Below, one piece after another: positions 23,257 to 31,400 of a stretch of 64,000 nt of DNA. Source of the DNA: Diphasiastrum complanatum (lineage: Eukaryota > Streptophyta > Lycopodiopsida > Lycopodiales > Lycopodiaceae); contig CM055097.1 in the NCBI GenBank assembly GCA_029204225.1, positions 59,398,888-59,462,887 on the forward strand. Reading direction: 5' to 3'. Numbering within the stretch: the first letter of the stretch is position 1; each line of letters opens with the position of its first letter. Both the position numbers and the translations under genes were made by a program. The notes beneath the pieces are model-generated. The model was given only the letters and a program-made list of their open reading frames with translations, ran no database searches and was not told the DNA's origin.

Positions 23257-24775
23257 AGAAGAAGAAGAAGAAGAAGAAGCTGTATTAACGTCTTTTCCAT
23301 GCCCAAAGGCATATAAGACAAAAACAGTACATCCAAGTATGATGGGAACAAGACGGGGCAGTACCGTCAACCAGAAAAGAAAACTAAGCTAAAGCTAACC
23401 ACTATGCACTAGTCCAGGAATATATGGTACGAAATACGCAACCATTTACAAGGTCAACTGGATATTAAGTGCAAACTCTAACTCAACTCTATTCTAACTC
23501 CAACTATAAAATCATCTATTTTGTTTCCGCTAAACGCTTAGCTTCAACAAAACGGATTTTACCGTCTCTGTAAATGAGATGTTTCCCTGTGTCTCTCGCT
23601 TGTTGCAAAGCCTCTTTTCTTTCCATCAATTGTACAAAAGTGAGGTCTTCATCCATGAAAATCTTGGTATCTTTTAGTCTGTGCCTTTGACGCAGTAACT
23701 CCCGTCGTGATTCCAACGAGGTGAAGCGCAAGACAAGGGTATTAGCATCTTTCTTGGTACGCCAGGCTGAGTCCAAACCTTTGTCGTGATGATGGAGAGT
23801 AGCTTCCAAAAAAAATTTGGCTTCAGTAAGAGCATCCTGAGAATCTGGGATGCCTCTGACACGGCGGACATTGAGAGCCTTTTGCTCGCGCAATTGGTTC
23901 TCAGTAAGCGTAGCAGAGATGAAAGAAACTGGAGCATTTGCCGATTTACCTGGACCTTTGAGGATATCTGCCCAAGATTGGACAGATGTAAGATGCTGCT
24001 CCACTTCACTTTCGAGGTCCTGGATCGTAGTTGAAGTAGCTATTTGGGAGGGTACTGCACATTTGATGGCTGTAAGTTCCTGCTTGAGTTCTGTAATGGA
24101 TGAAACAACCTGCTGAAGGTGTGCTTGCACTGATTGGATCATCTCCCGATGAGAATCCATTTCTTTCCGATAATTGGAGAGAAGGTCAAAAACCCTTATA
24201 AACTCTGCACTGAATGCAAAAAGCATTGTTTCGGTTGATGGAGGCGCTTCTTGAGATGGAGTTACAGGAAGAGCAGTAGCAGGCTCAGTATTAGACAAAA
24301 TAGAGCTGGGAGAGAGAGGAATAGCATAAGGTACATGAGAACCAGTCATATATGGAACTGGGGAAGGTATGTTCCCATTGGAGCTATTCCCATCAGCTAT
24401 AGACGTAGAGGCATCGCTGGAGGTAGAAGTCTTGCTGGTGGCAGAGAAAGTGTTGGAAACAGCGATGCGCTGGAGGTGATGCGCTGGAAGTGAGGACAAT
24501 GTTGGAGACAGAGGTAGCGCTGGAGGCAGCAATGGTGGAGGCCACTGATGGTAGCGCTGGAGCCGGAAGTCCGCTGTTGGTGCATGAGCGGGGGGTGTTA
24601 TCTCCCCCACGCTTACGTGGAGCCATGAAACGTTGATTGTCCCGCTCAGATATCCGGGCGCTAGGACCTGCTCAGACCATCGCGGTCAGATCCACCGCGC
24701 TCAGACCTGCTCAGACCATAGAGAGAGAGAGAGAGGGTGTGTGTGTGTGTGTGTGTGTGTATTTGCCATTGAGAT

Positions 24776-24809
<34 letters not shown>

Positions 24810-25173
24810 TCTTGAGATTTTGTAAATTGTGTGTGTGTGTGACGTGTGTGAGTGTGTGTGAGTCTTGAGAGAGTGTGTGCACTGCGAGTCTGTGTGAGCA
24901 CTGAGATTGTGTGTGTGTGACACTGTGTGTGTGTTGAATCTTGATGGGGTTCAGTGTGGGGGCTGGGCATTGTGAGAGGGGTGTGGGACCTGGGTAGCTA
25001 CTTAGTTAGAAGTTAGAACTTAGGAGTTAGTCCGAGTTAGTAGTTACTAGAGTCTAGTTAGAACTTAGGAGTTAGAAGTTAGCGGTTAGGGTTAGAAACT
25101 AGATTAGAATTTAGAATTTAGGGTACGCGGTATACTACGTAGATATTAGAGACCTCAGACTCGTCACTCGAGA

Positions 25174-25212
<39 letters not shown>

Positions 25213-25438
25213 GAAGAAAGAAAGCTTTGTTAATGTCTTTTCCGTGCCAAAAGGCATATAAGACTAAGGAAATACATGTCAAGTATGTGGTAACCGTGGA
25301 GCGTATAAACGACTCCAAAAATTGTAATAAAGAAAAAAAGAAGCATCTAGTGCAAGTTAAGATAACTACATAAATGATAATGTCTGTGCATGGTAGTCAA
25401 ATGTATCCATGTCAAGATGCCAGGTCTGTACTGGCGTT

Positions 25439-25492
<54 letters not shown>

Positions 25493-28400
25493 CCACCATG
25501 CCGAGGGATAGGGATCCCTTGTGGGATCACGTCACCATTGTTGCGGCCTATGGCACATCGGGCACGAAGAGATGGACCTGTAGATATTGTCACCAGTCTT
25601 ACACTGGAGGACCCTCATGCATCAGGGCACATTTGTTACGTTTAAGGGAGTACGAGATTGCCCCTTGCATCCATGCTCCTGACACGCTACTCACTCCTGT
25701 TACATCAGAGGAGGTTGGCCCTTCGAGGATGGCGCCCAGGCAAAGAGGTAAACATTCAACTCTTACACTTCAAAGTTCAAACATTCTAATTTTACATTGA
25801 TCAAGTTTTAACTGACATCAAGTTTGAAGTTTCAAGTTCAACGATCATTGATCTCAAATCATCTAAATTCTAATTTTAAAATTGGATTGTTTGTCCTTTT
25901 TGGCAGACCGAGATGCAGTGGCGGCAACACAGCCAGAGGCCACCACATCATGCCCCCAGTTGCCATCCGCTCACCCCTCGCTTCCCATGGCTCAGAGGAC
26001 AGAGCTGCAGATGAGGCAGGGCCTAGTACCCGGCCTGACCCCTTTTGGTGCAGGATCCTCGACACCACCTCCAGCCATGACCATATCGGCACCACATCAT
26101 CCACCTGAGAGAGGGAGAGGTAGACGGGGCCGCACTACACAGATGGGGGGTAGGGAGTACTATGTGTCCAACTTTGCTCCCAGAGCCATGGCAGAGGCAG
26201 AGGTTGCCGTTTGACAATTGTTCTACACCTGTGATCTGCCATTTCATTTGGCTAGGACCCCGGCATGGAGGAGGGCGATGAGTGCAGTGAGTGCAATTGG
26301 GCAGGTGTGGCCAGGGCCATCTTGTGAGCACCTGAGGACGAAGGGCCCCCTAATGGGAGCAAACCAGGGAAGTTCAGTCTTAAATAGTCTTCTCTCTCCC
26401 AAGTGTCCTCATCATCTGACTTTCCTTTCCAACGTACAAGAAATTGAGAAACCAAACGGTTTCTCAATTGGTGACGATGAATGTCAACCACTTTTTTAGG
26501 TACGTTAGGAACAAAGGTAGACAGATCCGCTAACTCAACCAGTTCACCTTCCGGAATTAGGGAATGCTTCCTACTAAGTCGTTCCTTTAAATGATTTACA
26601 TGGAAAACAGTATGAACCCCAACCCCAATCGGAAGACCCAGCTAATAGAGACCGGGTTGATTTTCTTTACAACCTTATAAGGTCTGCTATAACCAGGAGA
26701 TAGCTTATGGCATTTTCCCGTCCAAAGTACTTTTAAATCCTTAGGGATTTTAAGATACACCCAGGTTCCGACCTCAATTTCCCGAGGTGAGCGACCGCGG
26801 TTAGCATAAAACTGAGCTCTATCCTAAGCGGTTTTCATGATTCCTTGGCCACTAGCAGCATTTCTTGCATATCTTGCAGGAAATCTACTGCAGCTTGCAC
26901 CTTGAGACCTTTGAGTTCGACCGAAACTGGAGAACGCAGCTGAAAGCCATACATCAGTATAAAAGGACTAAATCCGGTGGCAGAATGCTTGACACTATTG
27001 TGCGCAAACTCAACCATTGGGAGGTACTTTTCCCAATCATCTTCCAACATCTGGTTGACACGTTCTGTCTGCCCATCAGATTCTGTGTGATCTGAAGAAC
27101 TACGACTAAGGGTTGTTTCAAGTTTTTCAAATACTGATTGCTAGAATTTGCCAGTGATATAGCATGTTCTATCATCTGGTTTAGGTCTTCTAAAAAGTTT
27201 CTGGCTGCTTCAACTTTTTCCTGTTTAAACCCTACAGCTGTGGGTGAGCGTGGCTGAAAACCGTACATCAGCATAAATGGGCTGTATCCCGTAGCTAAAT
27301 GTTTGGTACTGTTGTAAGCAAACTCTAATATCGAGAGATACTCCTCCCAATTAGTCTGCTTTTTGCTGACGTATGCACGAAGCATATCATCCAGCACCTG
27401 GTTTACTCTTTCTGTTTGACCGTCCGTCTGTGGATGGTCGATGGTACTCATATTAAGTTTAGTACGGAGATGATGGAATACTGCCCTCCAAAAATTTCCA
27501 TTAAACTTATTGTCCCGGTCGTTGACTATGCCGGAAGGTACACCGTACAAACTCTGGAGCTCTAACGGTTGTTTTGGTCGAAATAAAGTGAGCCATTTTG
27601 GTCAGACGGTCAACTGTGACCCATATAGTGTCATTACCCTTTTGGGTTTTAGGCAGGCCTACTATAAAATCCATGGAGATACTCTCCCATTCACCAGCTG
27701 GTATATCTAAGGGCTGTAACAACCCTCCTGCCTTTAAACGCTCTGATTTATTTACTTGACATTTCTGGCAACTGGTTACATATTGTTGGACGTCCTTTTT
27801 CATATTGGGCCAGAAAAATTGCCTACGAAGAAGCTCATAGGTCTTTTGAATGCCTCGGTGCCCCGCACTAGGACTGTCATGACACTCATATAGGACCTGC
27901 TGCCTATAATCCTCTGAATTGGGGACACATACTCTATCTCTATAGAGCAAGTACTCATCCTGAATGGAATATTATTTCCATTTGAATCCTTGAGTCAACT
28001 GACCCTCAACCACTAAGGTTTGCTTGGGTAATACAGGCTCAGAATCCTCAACGTCATCTGACGTATACTCGGACTCATCATCATCCTCAACGAAAGCTGC
28101 CGTATTCTCAAATGAACTGGCACCAGCCCCGGGAACTGGTTTTAGAGTTTGTGGCTGTATGCTCTGGATTGAGTTCCAGATAGTAGAGAAAAATGCATCA
28201 TGCTAGCATTTCCCTCTCAAGGACTCGAGTAACTCACTATGAATCTGAGTAAAACTCAGCCCGTTTATCATAGGCATTCTACTAAGTGCATCTGCTACTG
28301 TGTTGAATTTCCCCCATCTATATCTGATAGACATATCAAACTCTTGCATTAACTCAGCCCAACGAGCTTTTCGACCTCTGAGCTCAGGCTGATTGCAAAG

Positions 28401-31400
28401 GTATCAGAGACTTCCATGGTCTATCAGGACCTCAAAGCAAATAATGCCTCCAAGTCTTAAGGGCATGAACTATGGAAAAGAGTTCCGTTTCATAGGCACT
28501 ATACCTAGTCTGTGCTGGCTCGAGTTTTTTACTCTCGAACGCAACTGGTCGTCCACTCTGAGTTAGTACAGCACCACCTACAAAGTCGCTAGCATCTGTT
28601 TCGACCACAAATGGCTGATTGGGGTCGACGACCTTTAAAACTGGTGCTGTGGCTAAGGCTATTTTGAGAGCATCAAAGCTCTCCTGCTGTGCGGACTCCC
28701 AAATGAACTCCTTTCCCTTCCCCTTAAGAAGATTTGTCATGGGAACTGCTATCTGAGCATATTCCTTGACAAATCGTCTGTAATATCCCGCCAAACCTAG
28801 AAAGATTTGAAGTTCTAAAATATTCTGAGGTCTGGCCTTGACCTTATTTGGGTCCATCTTAATTCCATATGCCGAGATAATGTGACCCAAATAAGCTATT
28901 TCTTCAACGAAGAATTCACACTTAGGTCTTTTTGCATAAAGCCTATGCTTTCTAAGTAGTCGAAACACCTTTCTGAGGTGTTTACGATGCTCCTTCCTCG
29001 TTTTATTGTAGACGAGGATGTCATCTAGAAATACGACTACAAACTTACCCAAGTATGGTCTGAGGACACTGTTCATCAAGGTCATAAAGGTAGCTGGAGC
29101 ATTTATGAACCCAAAAGGCATCACCTTAAACTCATAATGACCATGACGAGTCCCAAAAGTTGTTTTCGAGACATCTTTTGACTTTATACGAACTTGATGA
29201 TATCCCGATCTAATTCAGTTTTACTGAAAAACTTAGCCTCGTAGAGTTGATCAAACAACTCGTCTGCCCGAGGCATAAGATACTTATTCTTAATTGTGAC
29301 TTTATTCAGGGCTCTGTAATCTATTGACTAAACTGGAAAAACGAAAGTAGAATACTTAGCTCTTTCTTAGGACTGTACTTCCAGAGAGAAAAGCAAGAAA
29401 CCCCCTCAGTTCTTCCGCAGCTGTCCAATCTGTCTTCTTAAACTGCCTGCCATCAAGTGAGGTAATCCGGAAGTTACAAGAAAAATCAGATTTGAACCAC
29501 CAGCTACCCTCGCTGTCAGAAATGTTGATCTGCTGCTCTGAAAAATCAGATTTGTGGCTCGAATCTGTGGGCCAAGATTTGGTTTGGGCTGCTGACTGCC
29601 CTTGCTGCCTGAGTTGCAACTCTGTGGCCGCAAAAAACTCTGATTTGTAGCCCCAAAAAGGATCCCATAAGAGATCCCAACTTCCGAAATTTCAAGGGGA
29701 CCCTGCTCGCTGACCTGCAATCCAACTACTGTCTCTGATCTGGAAAATCTGAATCGAAGGCTAGGAATTGTGAGTAAAGTCTGGTTTGAAGTGATGGAAA
29801 CCCTCGCTGGCTGGAAAGCAATCCACCTACTCTAAAACTTCTGATTTAGACCCCAAAATGATTTCGAAAATCCGAGTTTCAAGAAGCCCTTGGAGCGCTG
29901 GATCTGAATCAGGTTTCCTACTCTGAAACCGTTCACCAATCTCTAATTTTTACACAAACAACAGGGGTAAATCTGCAATCAACCCTCCCCTGTCCAGCGC
30001 TGGCCCTGCTCTTGAAATTTTTCCTCAATTCTTATCTAAAAAACAGAGATATCCACCACGATTTGCTCAGTAGACAGCTGACCCTGCTCTCTAGATTTCT
30101 GAAAAATTGAAGGAGTTCTAAGCAATCTATCTACTTTCTCCACTGCTGCTACTAAGCTCCCAAAGATGGAGATGGCTTTGATAACAGTGTAAGAGATCCT
30201 AACACCATAGTAGGGCAAACACTAACTGATCCACCCAACCTTGCCTACTCCCTGATATGGAGCAAGCCCTTCCTAGCCCAGTGTGAGGCCTGGTAGCATG
30301 CATACTGCCAAGTGTCGGCCACGTGGCACTGACGTGGCCGACTGCACATAAAGACCCAACGTGGGGCCCTATCCTGCTAACAGGGTCCCTAGGCTGTGTT
30401 AGGCCCGCCATGGCTATGGACCGTGCCGGGGCACACTACTCACACTATCTTGCCCTATTGATCGTGTACGCTTTGGACGCGACCCTGACTGTGGTATCTG
30501 ACCTCCTGTGTTCCCTAGGGTTTGGCACTGGTTACGTGCTCATAGCCTGTCAACCACCACCCAAATGGCAAAGGTACGAGAATGGCCGAGACCTCAGACA
30601 ATTTGTGATGTGAAATCCTTTTTGGGCTTCACAGGATTTTTTCACAGGTTCATTTTGGACTATGCTTTAATAGCATTGCCCTTAATGAACGTTTTTAAGG
30701 GGGTGAAGAAAAGATGTAGCTGCAGAAAAAGTCCATTGATAACATGGACTGATGAATGAATGAGAGCTTTGAGACTCTCAAGCACTGTGTTTCTATGGCT
30801 CCAATTTTACAAATTGTCGATCCTAACCGACCCTTTGTGGTTGATACGGATGCTAGCAACTTTGTTGTAGGAGCGGTCCTTTATCAAGATGGTAGACAAG
30901 TTGCTTTTGAAAGCAAGAAGCTGGATCTTGCTCATACGAGGTATTCTATCTATGAGAAGGAGCTTTTATGTATGTGGCAATTTGATATTCCTATAATGTA
31001 ATTTTGGGTACAATAGTGCTTCAAATTTGAGAATGAAAATCCAAGTAATCATTTTCTTGTGTTGTGATAAGTTATTCCTCTTGTTTGTGAGTAAAACCCT
31101 AAATTTGCATGAGAAATTAGAAATTGTGTGGAGAAGCCATAGTTCCTGAGCATTTTGTGTATTTGAAACCCTAGTGCTCTCGAAAAAAGATTTTGTGCCT
31201 ATGACAAATGTGTTGCAAAAGAATAAAATGACGGATTGGATGGATGTTCAACAATAAAGCTTCAATAAGTTGAAGCAAGTTGTGGCCAATTGTGCCACCT
31301 TGTGGATTCTTATAAACCGCTTACCCTGGATACAAATGTCGGTGATACTATTCATGACAAGTTGTATGACATAGGCTATGTGTTAAGGCATGAAGGCATT

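Larger units (their letters stand above)
23180..24720 (-). mobile_element. LINE copy 4: ORF1-only element between GA microsatellites
   Basis: Read on the - strand from about 24720: a leader with the repeated unit TGGTCTGAGCAGGTC, a conserved ORF1 start ([10 protein letters not shown], 24626), a long open ORF1 ending at 23516, about 225 bases of 3' untranslated sequence with a GCC-TTT-GGC hairpin, TTAATA, then a TTC run (23253-23279) and a TC run (23180-23252). No endonuclease or reverse transcriptase lies between ORF1 and the tail. The other end directly abuts a GA run (24719-24735). The same strand therefore has GA microsatellite on both sides. It lies in the same orientation as ZNG1. Confidence 0.82.
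26250..29340 (-). mobile_element. Ty3/gypsy chromovirus fragment (RT, RNase H, integrase, chromodomain)
   Basis: Order on the - strand is reverse transcriptase (29340-28700), RNase H (28690-28250), a spacer rich in acidic residues, integrase (27960-26835) and chromodomain (26491-26370). The gag and protease parts are absent and no LTR was confirmed. Stops are few in RT and integrase, so this copy is younger than the other gypsy fragments. The integrase C-terminal half occurs twice, with a junction near 27100. The element lies in the same orientation as ZNG1 within intron 1. Confidence 0.9.

Noticed and set aside
23014-23392. Long open frames over the GA/GAA microsatellite on both strands
   Set aside because: They are translations of simple repeats (SLSL, ERER); the real feature is the LINE tail.
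24637-24970. Open frames rich in HTHT or VCVC
   Set aside because: They arise from the GT microsatellite and have no start context or domain.
25735-25750. MAPRQRG in the BED ORF as a LINE ORF1 start (MAPRKRGG)
   Set aside because: The match is six residues only and lies on the other strand from LINE copies 4 and 5, in the middle of an open BED frame; treated as coincidence.
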